Source of the DNA: Corynebacterium pilosum DSM 20521 = CIP 103422
GTDB taxonomy: Bacteria; Actinomycetota; Actinomycetes; Mycobacteriales; Mycobacteriaceae
Direction of reading: 5' to 3'
Assembly (NCBI RefSeq): GCF_000373805.1
Contig: NZ_KB892461.1
Coordinates: 1-64,000, forward strand
Length of the DNA: 64,000 bases
This document shows, piece by piece, positions 7,525-16,001 of the stretch (positions are counted from its first letter, which is position 1; every line of letters starts with the position of its first letter). Below the pieces are notes generated by a model. It saw only the letters and a list, made by a program, of their open reading frames with translations. It was not told the DNA's origin and did no database searches. The translations under genes were made by a program, and so were the position numbers.

Positions 7525-9816
7525 ATGGCTGCATTCGACTGGTTCTGGAAGGCGCTCGGCGCTTCGTCGGAACGCAATACGAAGAAGTCCAAGGGGATCG
7601 TCGACAAGGCGCATTCGCGTATCGACGAGCTCAGCTCGCTTTCCGACGAGGACGTATCCCAGCGTGCCCGAGCGCTTGTCGAAGGCGGTCAGATTACTGA
7701 CAAGGCGGAGTTTCTCGCGCTGCTGACGGTTGCCTCGCAGCGGACTTTGGGCATGACGCCGTTTAACGTGCAGAACCAGGCGGTGCTGCGCCTGCTGGAA
7801 GGCGACGTGATCCAGATGGCTACCGGTGAGGGCAAGACGCTGGTCGGTGCGATGGCTGCTACCGGCTTCGCGCTGACGGGCAAGCGCACGCACGTGATCA
7901 CGGTGAACAACTATCTGGCTGAGCGCGATGCGGAATGGATGCGCCCCCTGGTCGAGTTCTTCGGCTTGAGCGTGGGCGCGGTGACGGAAAAGACCCCGCG
8001 CGAGGCACGTGCTGAGATTTATCGTCGCGACGTGATCTACGCCCCAGTGACCGAAATCGGCTTCGACCACTTGCGCGACAACCAGATCACGCACCGCTCC
8101 CAACTTGTCCAGGCCCCGGCCGAGGTGGCGCTCGTCGACGAGGCCGACTCCGTGCTTGTCGACGAAGCCCTCGTGCCTCTCGTGCTGGCCGGTTCGGAGC
8201 CTGGTGTGCAGTCCACCGGCCTGATCACCGATGTAGTCAGCCACCTGCGTGAAAAAGAGCACTACACGATCGACACTGAAGGCCGTAACACGTTCCTCAC
8301 CGATGCCGGCGCAGACGCGGTGGAACGCGCCTTGGGAATTGACTCGCTGTACTCCGACGAACACATCGGCACCACCCTGGTGAAGGTCAACCTGGCACTT
8401 CACGCCAAAGCGTTGCTGCTGCGGGACGTGCACTATATCGTCGCCGACGGCAAGGTCGCGCTCGTCGACGCCTCCCGCGGACGTGTGGCTGAGCTGCAGC
8501 GGTGGCCGGACGGGCTCCAGGCCGCTGTGGAAGCCAAAGAAGGCCTTGATGTCACCGAGGGTGGCCGCATCCTCGACTCGATTACACTGCAGGCCCTCAT
8601 GCGCCGCTACCCAACGGTGTGCGGCATGACGGGTACAGCGGTGGAGGCCACCGATCAGCTACGACAGTTCTATGATCTGCATGTCTCTGTCATCGATCGC
8701 GACAAGGAGCTGCAGCGTTTCGACGAAGCCGACCGCATTTACCACACGATGGAGGACAAGAATCACGCGATTGTGGAGGAGATCGTCCACATCAACTCCA
8801 CAGGCCAGCCGGTGCTCGTCGGCACGCACGATGTTGCGGAGTCAGAAGCCTTGGTCGATGCGCTGCAGGAACGCGGCATCGCGGTCAACGTGCTCAACGC
8901 CAAAAATGACGCGGAGGAGGCCCGCATCATTGCCGAGGCCGGCGACTTGGGGCGCGTGACCGTGTCCACGCAAATGGCCGGCCGCGGCACCGATATCCGC
9001 CTGGGCGGGGCCGACGAATCTGATCATGATGCCGTAGCTGAGCTCGGCGGATTGGCAGTGATTGGCACTGCACGGCACCGCACGGCACGTCTGGACAACC
9101 AGCTGCGCGGGCGCGCCGGACGCCAGGGTGACCCCGGCCTGAGCCTCTTCTTCGTCTCGCTGGAGGACGACATCGTGACCACCGGTGGGGCTGACGAGGA
9201 ACTCACCGTTCACCCAGCAGCCGACGGGCGCTTGACCTCCAAGCGTGTGCAGGACTTCGTCGAGCACTGCCAGCGCGTCACCGAAGGTCAACTCCTGGAG
9301 ATCCACGCCCAGACCTGGAAGTACAACCAACTGCTCGCAGACCAGCGCGAGATAATCGACGAACGCCGCGCCACTCTTCTGGACAGCGACAAAGCTTGGC
9401 AGGAATTGGCCCAGCGCGCCCCGGAACGCGCGGCTGAGTTGGAGGCGCTGGATTCGTCGATATGCGAACAAGCAGCCCGCGACATCATGCTCTTCCACCT
9501 CGACAACGAGTGGAGCGAGCACCTGGCTCACATGGATGACGTGCGCGAATCGATCCACCTACGCGCGATCGCACGTGAGACACCGATCGACGAGTACCAC
9601 CGCATTGCAGTCGGCGAGTTCAAGCAGCTGGCGCAGCGCGCGGTCGACGCCGCGGTGGACACCTTCCGAGAGGTGCTTATCGACGAGGATGGCGCGCACC
9701 TTGAGGATGCTGGTTGGAAGCGCCCGAGCGCAACGTGGACCTATATGGTCTCCGATAATCCGCTCGCGGGAAGTGGAAATTCGGTAATCTCGGGTATTAG
9801 CAATATGTTCCGTTAA
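7525..9816 (+). CDS. secA2: Accessory Sec translocase ATPase SecA2
   Basis: 763 residues, shorter than housekeeping SecA1 and lacking the C-terminal zinc-binding tail. Walker A is MATGEGKTLV, the DEAD-like box is VDEADS, and motif VI is QMAGRGTDIRLGG with QLRGRAGRQGDPG. The ATPase powers export of a limited set of proteins through SecYEG in Actinobacteria. ATG 7525 is preferred because the protein then starts MAAFDWFWKALGASSERN, matching SecA2 proteins; an in-frame ATG at 7471 would add 18 residues without family similarity. It is divergent from the hydrolase-OsmC gene. Confidence 0.93.
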   Translation: MAAFDWFWKALGASSERNTKKSKGIVDKAHSRIDELSSLSDEDVSQRARALVEGGQITDKAEFLALLTVASQRTLGMTPFNVQNQAVLRLLEGDVIQMATGEGKTLVGAMAATGFALTGKRTHVITVNNYLAERDAEWMRPLVEFFGLSVGAVTEKTPREARAEIYRRDVIYAPVTEIGFDHLRDNQITHRSQLVQAPAEVALVDEADSVLVDEALVPLVLAGSEPGVQSTGLITDVVSHLREKEHYTIDTEGRNTFLTDAGADAVERALGIDSLYSDEHIGTTLVKVNLALHAKALLLRDVHYIVADGKVALVDASRGRVAELQRWPDGLQAAVEAKEGLDVTEGGRILDSITLQALMRRYPTVCGMTGTAVEATDQLRQFYDLHVSVIDRDKELQRFDEADRIYHTMEDKNHAIVEEIVHINSTGQPVLVGTHDVAESEALVDALQERGIAVNVLNAKNDAEEARIIAEAGDLGRVTVSTQMAGRGTDIRLGGADESDHDAVAELGGLAVIGTARHRTARLDNQLRGRAGRQGDPGLSLFFVSLEDDIVTTGGADEELTVHPAADGRLTSKRVQDFVEHCQRVTEGQLLEIHAQTWKYNQLLADQREIIDERRATLLDSDKAWQELAQRAPERAAELEALDSSICEQAARDIMLFHLDNEWSEHLAHMDDVRESIHLRAIARETPIDEYHRIAVGEFKQLAQRAVDAAVDTFREVLIDEDGAHLEDAGWKRPSATWTYMVSDNPLAGSGNSVISGISNMFR
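9675..9686 (+). repeat. Repeated 12-mer motif copy (T form)
   Basis: GCTTATCGACGA, preceded by GT. Inside secA2, read as Leu-Ile-Asp-Glu. Confidence 0.9.
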
Positions 9817-9867
9817 GAACAGCTGTTGTTGATCACCGCTGGTGGTAGCCACTTGGGGTGATTAAAT

Positions 9868-9918
9868 AACACAAGATTGTGTTGCAATCGGCACGATCGG
9901 GCTACGTATCGCTATGAT
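9868..9918 (+). promoter_or_regulatory. odhI promoter region with palindrome
   Basis: A 7-bp inverted repeat AACACAA-GA-TTGTGTT (9868-9883) lies upstream of a likely -10 box TATGAT (9913-9918). The odhI start at 9962 has AGGAG 7 nt before it. The palindrome has the right place for an operator, but the binding protein is unknown. Confidence 0.45.
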
Positions 9919-9961
9919 TGTAAGCAGCACTCAAAAGTTGAAAGAACCGTCAGGAGATGTA

Positions 9962-10387
9962 ATGAGCCAAAACACCGGTACCCCCGAGCAGCAGGTTGAA
10001 ACCACCTCGGTCTTCCGCGCCGATTTGCTGAAGGAGATGGAAAACGGTGCAGGCACCAGCTCTGAGAACCAGGGTGTCGATAACCTTCCTGAGGGCGCGG
10101 CGCTGCTGGTAGTAAAGCGTGGCCCGAACGCTGGTGCCCGCTTCCTGCTCGACCGTGAAACCACCACGGCAGGCCGCCACACTGAGGCAGACATCTTCCT
10201 GGATGATGTCACCGTTTCTCGTCGTCACGCGGAGTTCCGCAACAATGGCGGCGAGTTCGAGGTAGTGGACGTGGGCTCCCTCAACGGCACTTACGTCAAC
10301 CGTGAGCCACGCAACTCCCAGGTTCTGGCATCGGGCGATGAGATCCAGATTGGCAAGTTCCGCTTGGTTTTCATTACCCAGGGCTAA
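9962..10387 (+). CDS. odhI: OdhI/GarA, FHA-domain inhibitor of 2-oxoglutarate dehydrogenase
   Basis: 141 residues, close to C. glutamicum OdhI. The N-terminal tail reads VETTSVFRADLL with Thr14 and Thr15, the sites phosphorylated by PknG and PknB-type kinases. The C-terminal FHA domain (about 45-141) shows GRHTEADIFLDDVTVSRRHAEF (shortened: GRHTEAD, SRRHAEF) and GSLNGTYVN. In C. glutamicum the unphosphorylated form binds the OdhA subunit and inhibits the TCA-cycle step, pushing carbon towards glutamate; phosphorylation makes it bind its own FHA domain and releases inhibition. The start is set by the Shine-Dalgarno and by exact Thr14/15 numbering. Confidence 0.96.
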   Translation: MSQNTGTPEQQVETTSVFRADLLKEMENGAGTSSENQGVDNLPEGAALLVVKRGPNAGARFLLDRETTTAGRHTEADIFLDDVTVSRRHAEFRNNGGEFEVVDVGSLNGTYVNREPRNSQVLASGDEIQIGKFRLVFITQG

Positions 10388-10400
10388 GGTGGCCCGAAAG

Positions 10401-10444
10401 GATCACGGTCGCCGCACGCCGCGTCGGCGGCGGTGGGCGTGATC
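10401..10444 (+). other. Structured hairpin between odhI and ftsR
   Basis: The outer arms GATCACG (10401-10407) and CGTGATC (10438-10444) are exact complements, and an inner stem CGCCGC (10410-10415)/GCGGCG (10427-10432) stacks inside. There is no T-run, so it may be a Rho-type pause, an attenuator between odhI and ftsR, or a protein site rather than a classical terminator. Confidence 0.5.
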
Positions 10445-10532
10445 GACGCATGAATCAATAAGACCGTTAATACCGATGATGGATCCGCCCAGGAATGGAT
10501 GCGGATCCCCGAGATAGAGCAAGAGACCTTTA

Positions 10533-11279
10533 GTGAGCGCAGTCCGTAAGACCCAATCGCGTCCCACCCCTTCTCGGGCAGGGAAGAAACAGGGCAAAAA
10601 GACCATGTCAATCGGCGTGGTCATTGAGCGCCTGCGCGAGGAATTCCCGGACGTCACCGTCTCTAAAATCCGGTTTCTCGAATCGGAAGGTCTCATCACC
10701 CCGCAACGCACGGACTCCGGATATCGCCGCTTTACCGACGATGATGTTGAGCGGCTGCGCTACATCCTGGTGACCCAGCGCGACAATTACCTGCCGCTGA
10801 AGGTGATCCGCGAGCAGCTAGAGGCCATGGACTCCGGCCAGGTCACGGCTATCCTGTCGGCCGCGGACGCGGAGCCCATCATCTCGCCGGAAAGCTTCCG
10901 GGCCCCGGCGCCGACTCGGTTGACTGATACCGATGTGGCTGAACAGGCAAACACGACTGGTGAGCAGATTCTTGAACTGGTCAACATTGGTGTCTTGAGC
11001 CCCGATGCTTCCGGCCTATTTACCGCCGATGACGTACGTACGGCGACTACCGCGCTGGCGCTGATGGAGTTCGGTTTTGATGCGCGGCACCTGAAGTCTC
11101 TGCGCAATGCCGCGTCCCGGCAAGCGGACCTGATCGGGCAGGTCGCTGGGCCCGTCGCGAAGTCCCATAAGGAGACCGCTAAGGCACAAGCCGAGGAAAT
11201 CGGCCAGCAGATGTCCGCGCTGGTTGTTTCCCTGAACGCGTCACTGGTAAAAAACGAACTGCGCAACCGACTGGACTAA
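10533..11279 (+). CDS. ftsR: MerR-family regulator FtsR
   Basis: 248 residues with an N-terminal MerR winged helix (about 25-95; SIGVVIERLREEFPDVTVSK, then FLESEGLITPQRT and GYRRF). A long C-terminal region has helical segments, unlike small metal-sensing MerR proteins. The position directly after odhI matches C. glutamicum ftsR, whose product activates ftsZ expression. The GTG at 10533 is the probable start; the internal Met in KKTMSIGVV is an alternative. Confidence 0.85.
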   Translation: MSAVRKTQSRPTPSRAGKKQGKKTMSIGVVIERLREEFPDVTVSKIRFLESEGLITPQRTDSGYRRFTDDDVERLRYILVTQRDNYLPLKVIREQLEAMDSGQVTAILSAADAEPIISPESFRAPAPTRLTDTDVAEQANTTGEQILELVNIGVLSPDASGLFTADDVRTATTALALMEFGFDARHLKSLRNAASRQADLIGQVAGPVAKSHKETAKAQAEEIGQQMSALVVSLNASLVKNELRNRLD

Positions 11280-11297
11280 TACCAGGACGGCTAGACT

Positions 11298-11321
11298 AGG
11301 GGACCATGACTATGGTCCCCT
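11298..11321 (+). promoter_or_regulatory. Perfect 10-bp inverted repeat over the start codon of the DUF151 gene
   Basis: AGGGGACCAT and ATGGTCCCCT are exact complements around a GACT loop. Both candidate start codons (11306 and 11312) lie inside it. A possible -10 box TAGACT (11292-11297) just upstream would place the transcript start at or near the ATG (leaderless). The repeat could be a DNA operator, or an RNA hairpin that hides the start codon in read-through transcripts from ftsR. Confidence 0.6.
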
Positions 11322-11917
11322 TAGATTTTTATGGCGTACACACGCTTGGCCCCGAGAATTTTGTTTGCGTGCTGTTGCATAGTCGCGAACGCGACCGTGT
11401 CCTGCCGGTGTGGATCTCGCCGGTCGAGGGAGCTCGTCTTGCTGCACGGCAGGCCCAGTGGGAGCCCGACCGCCCCGATACCTATGACCTGTTGGCCTCA
11501 ATTATTACGCAGAGCACGTCCGGGGCGACCGCGGTGGAGATCACCAGCTACTACAACGGCACGTTTATTGCTGAGATCCAGATGCAGGATGGGGAAGAGA
11601 TTGATTCCCGAGTATCTGACGCGGTCCTGCTCGCGCAGTTGCTAGATCTGCCGATTTCTGCCGATGGGCTCGTCGTTTCTCAGGCCGGCATTTGGGTCTC
11701 CCGCGAGGACGCGCGCCAGCATTTCGGTATCGATCTGCCAGAGCCTTTTGAGGACGTGGGGCAGGCTGACGCATCGGCTAGTGGTGACGCAACCGCGGAT
11801 GAGGAATTCGCGGAAATGATGCGCAACATGGGCGTTGATGCAAGTGATCTTGGCGCCGATGACGCGGATGGTGCAAATGATACGGATGTGACTAAAGATG
11901 ACAACGATGAAAGTTAA
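11306..11917 (+). CDS. Bifunctional nuclease family protein (DUF151)
   Basis: 203 residues. Residues 1-140 match the BFN/DUF151 family: PLDFYGVHTLGPENFVC, then RVLPVWISPVEGARLA and the SRVSDAVLLAQLLDLPISA block. The remaining 60 residues are acidic and low-complexity (Asp/Ala/Glu), probably disordered. Plant BFN proteins have RNase and DNase activity; the bacterial role is unsettled. The odhI-ftsR-DUF151-merR order is conserved in Actinobacteria, including mycobacteria. Confidence 0.88.
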   Translation: MTMVPLDFYGVHTLGPENFVCVLLHSRERDRVLPVWISPVEGARLAARQAQWEPDRPDTYDLLASIITQSTSGATAVEITSYYNGTFIAEIQMQDGEEIDSRVSDAVLLAQLLDLPISADGLVVSQAGIWVSREDARQHFGIDLPEPFEDVGQADASASGDATADEEFAEMMRNMGVDASDLGADDADGANDTDVTKDDNDES

Positions 11918-11922
11918 GTCTA

Positions 11923-11933
11923 AACTTGAAGTT
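11923..11933 (+). promoter_or_regulatory. Palindrome upstream of the second merR gene (possible autoregulatory operator)
   Basis: AACTTGAAGTT is a perfect palindrome centred on G. It is flanked by wider TCTAA (11919-11923) and TTAGA (11939-11943) arms and has a related AAGTTAAG just upstream. A TTGACA box follows at 11987-11992. MerR-family regulators often bind palindromes of this kind near their own promoters; the link to the adjacent merR is inference. Confidence 0.4.
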
Positions 11934-12038
11934 GAGGGTTAGAGTTCGGCGTGTTATCGGCGCTAGGGCTTGACCAACGTCTACGCTTGACATTTAATAG
12001 CCATAAGGCGCTTTGCCAAACACCACGGGAGTAATTAC

Positions 12039-12596
12039 GTGACTAGCAACGAAAACGACAAGGGCAACCAGCCCGTCCAGGAGTCCCTCTTCGACCTCGG
12101 CCCCTCCGACGAGGTGGGGTACCGCGTGCCCATCGCATGCCAGGTCGCCGGCATCACCTACCGCCAGCTCGACTACTGGGCACGCACGGATCTGGTGAAG
12201 CCGTCGATCCGTGGCGCGCAAGGCTCCGGTTCCCAGCGTCTCTACTCCTTCAGGGACATCTTGGTCCTGAAGATTGTGAAGCGCCTGCTGGATACTGGTA
12301 TTTCGCTGCAGAACATTCGCCTGGCCGTCGATAAGCTACGCGACCGCGGTGTCAACGACATCGCAGAGATCACGCTCGTGTCCGATGGCACGACTGTCTA
12401 CGAGTGCCGCAGCACCGACGAGGTCATCGACCTGCTCGGCGGGGGACAGGGCGTGTTCGGAATCGCTGTTCCGGGCATCATGAAGGAACTCACTGGCACG
12501 ATTTCTTCCTTCCCATCTGAGCGAGTGGTCCCAGAGGAAGACAACGTTGTTTCCATGGACGAACTCGCGGCACGTCGTCGTCGGAAGTCCTCTTAA
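12039..12596 (+). CDS. MerR-family transcriptional regulator (Rv1828-like)
   Basis: 185 residues starting at GTG. The MerR DNA-binding domain occupies about residues 25-100 (GYRVPIACQVAGITYRQLDY, then SGSQRLYSFRDILVLKIVKR). The C-terminal part includes LVSDGTTVYECRSTDEVIDLLGGGQGVF (shortened: TTVYECRSTDEVIDLL), conserved in the mycobacterial Rv1828 group. No metal-binding Cys set is visible. A palindrome and a TTGACA box lie in the 121-bp gap upstream. Confidence 0.88.
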   Translation: MTSNENDKGNQPVQESLFDLGPSDEVGYRVPIACQVAGITYRQLDYWARTDLVKPSIRGAQGSGSQRLYSFRDILVLKIVKRLLDTGISLQNIRLAVDKLRDRGVNDIAEITLVSDGTTVYECRSTDEVIDLLGGGQGVFGIAVPGIMKELTGTISSFPSERVVPEEDNVVSMDELAARRRRKSS

Positions 12597-12638
12597 GGAA
12601 TCGTTTGCCGTCACTCCCGCGGCACGATCAGCCACAAT

Positions 12639-12673
12639 AAACCCCGTAACCACTTCTCGTGGCTATGGGGTTT
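12639..12673. terminator. Bidirectional terminator between merR and the VWA gene
   Basis: AAACCCC (12639-12645) pairs with GGGGTTT (12667-12673) and, inside, ACCAC pairs with GTGG. The stem is A-rich on one side and T-rich on the other, so it can stop transcription from both converging genes. Confidence 0.8.
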
Positions 12674-12681
12674 CCGCGTTC

Positions 12682-14055
12682 CTAGTTCACTTCGGCGGCT
12701 GCCTGGACTGCGGCGGGGATGTCCCCTGCTGCATCTACGGTGGTAGCGCTGGTGGCCAGGCGTGCCAGAGCATCATCGGCGGGCGCATCGCCCACATGAA
12801 CCACTGAGAGGCTCACCCCCTGAGCCAGGAGAGGCTCAAGCGCGGAGACATAGGCCTCATCGCTACCTGCATCACTTGTTCCGGCAGTCATCACGACGAT
12901 GCGGACATCCTCATCGAAGCCAGCCACCGCCTCGACTGCCGCGCGTACCGCCTCCCGCGTGTTCGACTGTCCGCCAACACCAAGCCCTGCCGCGCTTTGT
13001 CCGACAGCATCCTTCTTAGAGGTGAACTGGACGTTGGAGCGCCAGCTCTTCGTCACACCAGGGTTCAACGGTGACGAGTAGTTCCACAGCGCTACCTCAT
13101 GGCCCTCATCAATCACGGCGTTGGCGGCCTCACCGACTGCTCGGCTCGCGCTGTTCACGTATGGGTCCATCGCGAGCGAAGTATCAAGAAGGAAGAGGGT
13201 GTCGATCGCCTCTCCATCAGCACTAGACTCGGTTACCCCAGAACTGGGGTTCGGCGACGCGGCGGAAAAACCTCCCGCGACTTCAGCTGCGGCCGTCCAT
13301 ACGGCAGGATCGATCTCTACGGCCTCCTGTCCACCTTCGAAGGCTTCGGCGGCGAATTCAGCAAAGTCTGAGCCTGCCCGTGCTTGGTCTTCGCTCACCC
13401 CATCGCTGGCGGCCAAGGGGATCGCGGAGTACACGACCTGCGAGTCACCCAGTGCGGCGAAGTTCTCACCGGAACCGGACTCGGTTGCGGCTTGGTAGGC
13501 GCCGCCGGTCGTCTCCAGCGCGGTGCGCGCCTGCTCCGGTGTGTCCGTCAATACGGTTGCTACAGTCGCAGCGACAGCAGCATCGGATGCGGCAGAGTAA
13601 TCCACGTCCTCGGCGGTGACGGCTTCAGGGTTCTGGATCGGCGAGCCAGCAGTCAAGCCCACACGCTCGGCGGCCGCGGCCTCGCGCTCCGAGGTCGAGG
13701 CGGCGCGGGAGGCATCCTCGAGTGCCTGGTCAGTCAGCGGCGAATCAGGAGCAACGACAACCGCAGCGGCTGCGATGTCGTCGACAAGTTCCGGCTGAAC
13801 ACAGTAATCGCGCACCACCGGCTGCGACTCGGCGTACTTATCGACGATCGGACGTGCGACCTCCTGATTCACCGCGGCGATCGGCAAGGTGAGATCCCCG
13901 GAGACGCAATCCGGCTGCGCGTTGGTGTCGGCGGTGTCATCACGGACGAAAAAGAACCATACCGCAATCGCGATAATCGCAGTGATCGCGATCAACGTTG
14001 CGATGGCACCTTTCGACAGGCTGTAGTTATTCTCACCGCTGCTGTGACGACCCAC
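12682..14055 (-). CDS. Membrane-anchored VWA-domain protein
   Basis: 457 residues: a short cytoplasmic N-terminus, one transmembrane helix (about 16-36, IATLIAITAIIAIAVWFFFV), an Ala/Glu-rich extracellular middle region resembling a substrate-binding domain, and a C-terminal von Willebrand A domain (about 280-457). The metal site is non-canonical, with DTSLA where DxSxS is usual, but has a Thr in QSNTREAV and a later Asp in TAGTSDAG. Expected to act at the cell surface in adhesion or complex assembly; no partner is evident from the neighbours. Confidence 0.82.
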   Translation of the reverse strand: MGRHSSGENNYSLSKGAIATLIAITAIIAIAVWFFFVRDDTADTNAQPDCVSGDLTLPIAAVNQEVARPIVDKYAESQPVVRDYCVQPELVDDIAAAAVVVAPDSPLTDQALEDASRAASTSEREAAAAERVGLTAGSPIQNPEAVTAEDVDYSAASDAAVAATVATVLTDTPEQARTALETTGGAYQAATESGSGENFAALGDSQVVYSAIPLAASDGVSEDQARAGSDFAEFAAEAFEGGQEAVEIDPAVWTAAAEVAGGFSAASPNPSSGVTESSADGEAIDTLFLLDTSLAMDPYVNSASRAVGEAANAVIDEGHEVALWNYSSPLNPGVTKSWRSNVQFTSKKDAVGQSAAGLGVGGQSNTREAVRAAVEAVAGFDEDVRIVVMTAGTSDAGSDEAYVSALEPLLAQGVSLSVVHVGDAPADDALARLATSATTVDAAGDIPAAVQAAAEVN

Positions 14056-14098
14056 ATTGCCTCCTCAAGCAAAAATTGCGCTATTACCCGCATCTTAC

Positions 14099-14947
14099 CT
14101 AGTCAAGCGCGTGATCGAGTACAGCGACAAGCTGAGTTCGCAGATCTTTCCCGCGCCGCGCCAATTCGCGCTGTCTACGCACATACTCCGCCTTACCTGC
14201 AGCCGTCTCAATGGCCACCACACCCCACCCAAGCGCGGCGCAGTCATAAGGCGAGGCCTCCATGTCCAGCCGACGCGCCGCCACTGCCAGCTCAAAACAA
14301 TCTAAGAGCAATTCGCCTGGGCATGCGGGACCCAGTTTGAACGCCCACTTGTATAAATCCATCGTCGCGTGCACACATCCGGGCTGCTCATGGCAGGTGC
14401 GTTCGTCGGAACGCAACACAGTCAGGTTCAGCGGGCGGGCAGGTTCGGTGAAGAAGCGATACGCATCGTAGTGCGTGCAGCGCAGGGTGTGCTTATCGAC
14501 GACCGCATCAGTTCCTTCCGCACCCAAACGCAGCGGGAGACTGTGGCGTGGTTGACCGTGGTAGACCATCGCCCACTCGTGCAGCCCGAAGCAATCAAAT
14601 TGTGCCGGTCGTGAGGCCGTGGCCACGAGTAACTCGCGGATCTGTTCAAAGGCGCGGCCCCGGCGCGCGAGCAAACTGTCGCGGTCCACCCGCACGGTCG
14701 ATTTTTCTGTGACGTAATCGCGCCAACCAGCATGTTTGCTGTCGGCGGCATCGCAAAGATCGACTCCGATGCCAGGGTGCCACTTATATAAGTGGCTTGC
14801 CCGCATCCGGTAGTAATCGAAGAGGAAATCAATCCCCGCGTGGTTCTCGCCCCTGCGGCGGCGAGAGAGGTAAGGCTCCACCCAGGTGGCGGCACGCGCA
14901 AGGTGATCGTCGTTAAGCGCGCGCCACTGCTCACGTGCAAGTTGCAT
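14099..14947 (-). CDS. Conserved corynebacterial protein, often annotated 3-methyladenine DNA glycosylase
   Basis: 282 residues, highly charged, starting MQLAREQWRALNDDHLARA. Distinct features are a SRRRRGENHAGIDFLFDYY segment, AQFDCFGLHEWAMVYHG, and HTLRCTHYDAYRFF. I recall this family being labelled 3-methyladenine DNA glycosylase in corynebacterial genomes, but I see no helix-hairpin-helix with the catalytic Asp that would support it, so the activity is unproven. It ends 1 bp before the CNNM gene region begins and may share its transcript. Confidence 0.65.
   Translation of the reverse strand: MQLAREQWRALNDDHLARAATWVEPYLSRRRRGENHAGIDFLFDYYRMRASHLYKWHPGIGVDLCDAADSKHAGWRDYVTEKSTVRVDRDSLLARRGRAFEQIRELLVATASRPAQFDCFGLHEWAMVYHGQPRHSLPLRLGAEGTDAVVDKHTLRCTHYDAYRFFTEPARPLNLTVLRSDERTCHEQPGCVHATMDLYKWAFKLGPACPGELLLDCFELAVAARRLDMEASPYDCAALGWGVVAIETAAGKAEYVRRQRELARRGKDLRTQLVAVLDHALD
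14491..14502 (+). repeat. Repeated 12-mer motif copy (T form)
   Basis: GCTTATCGACGA, preceded by GT. Antisense to the glycosylase-like gene, where the complement reads Val-Asp-Lys-His. Confidence 0.9.
14907..14918 (-). repeat. Repeated 12-mer motif copy (A form)
   Basis: GCTTAACGACGA on the minus strand, preceded by GC. In the glycosylase-like gene as Leu-Asn-Asp-Asp. Confidence 0.9.
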
Positions 14948-14948
14948 G

Positions 14949-16001
14949 CTACTGGTCTTCGTGCGTCCAGTCGGAGACCGTGCCGACGTACTCCTCGATG
15001 AGGTCTTCCAAAGCGATCAGGCCGACCAGTTCTCCCTTGACGCGGACCTGGCCCATGTGTGCGCTGCGGCGGTGCATGGCGGTCAGGGCCTCGTCGAGGG
15101 CGCCGGTGCCGTCGATGATGGTCAGCGGGCGAATGCGGTCGTAGGGGATCATGGTGTCCTCGGAGCCCTCCTCCAAGAGGTCGAGGACATCCTTGACGTG
15201 CAGGTAGCCCAGCAAGGCGTTGGATTGCCCGGAGATGGGGTAGCGGGAGTAACCGGTTTCTTGCACCCCGGTGATCACATCGCTGAGCGCCACGCCGCGC
15301 GAACGGTAGGGGATGGTGTACACGTCGTCGATGGGGATCATCACGTCCCGAAGGCTGAGCTGGTCGTTCTGCAGCGCCTTCGCCAGGCGCTCGGTCTCCT
15401 CGGCGTCGAGAAGGCCCTCTTGGCTGGACTCCTGGATCATCGTTGCCAACTGCACTTCGTCGACTGCGGAGTCCAGCTCGTCCTTTTGCTCCACGCCTAC
15501 CGCGCGCAGGGTGATGCGGGCGACCCAGTTCAAAAACTCGATGAGGGGGCGGGTGATCTTCACCCACACGTCCATGGCGGGCGTCAGCCACATCGCCAGC
15601 GATTCTGGGCCGGCGATCGCGATATTCTTCGGGATCATCTCGCCAAACAAAATGTGCAGGTAGGTGATGAACGCTAGGGCGATCACGAAGGAGATCGGGT
15701 GCAGGAGATTGTCCGGAATGCCGAGGGCAACCATCGGCGCTTCCAGGAAGTGGGCGACGGCAGGCTCAGCGACCTTACCTAGCACCAGCGAACAGATCGT
15801 GATGCCGAACTGCGCTCCGGCAAGATAAATCGACAGGTGCTCGGTGGCGTTCTCCACGCGCCGTGCCGCCGGCTTGCCTTGGGCGACCAGTGCTTCGAGG
15901 CGGTCTCGTCGAGAAGAAATCAGCGCGAACTCGGCGGCCACGAAAAACGCGTTAGCAAGCAGCAACGCGACGATCAGAATTATGGTGGTCCAAACTCCCA
16001 T
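14949..16001 (-). CDS. CNNM/HlyC-CorC family transporter with CBS pair (short paralogue)
   Basis: 350 residues: an N-terminal DUF21 membrane domain with three to four helices (about 5-160; FVAAEFALISSRRDRLEAL, LFGEMIPKNIAIAGP) and a CBS domain pair (about 210-340; SGQSNALLGYLHVKDVLDLL). CNNM proteins are linked to Mg2+/Co2+ efflux. It lacks the C-terminal CorC-HlyC domain that its upstream paralogue has. Its ATG overlaps the paralogue's TAA by one base, so the two are translationally coupled and may form a heteromer. Confidence 0.9.
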   Translation of the reverse strand: MGVWTTIILIVALLLANAFFVAAEFALISSRRDRLEALVAQGKPAARRVENATEHLSIYLAGAQFGITICSLVLGKVAEPAVAHFLEAPMVALGIPDNLLHPISFVIALAFITYLHILFGEMIPKNIAIAGPESLAMWLTPAMDVWVKITRPLIEFLNWVARITLRAVGVEQKDELDSAVDEVQLATMIQESSQEGLLDAEETERLAKALQNDQLSLRDVMIPIDDVYTIPYRSRGVALSDVITGVQETGYSRYPISGQSNALLGYLHVKDVLDLLEEGSEDTMIPYDRIRPLTIIDGTGALDEALTAMHRRSAHMGQVRVKGELVGLIALEDLIEEYVGTVSDWTHEDQ

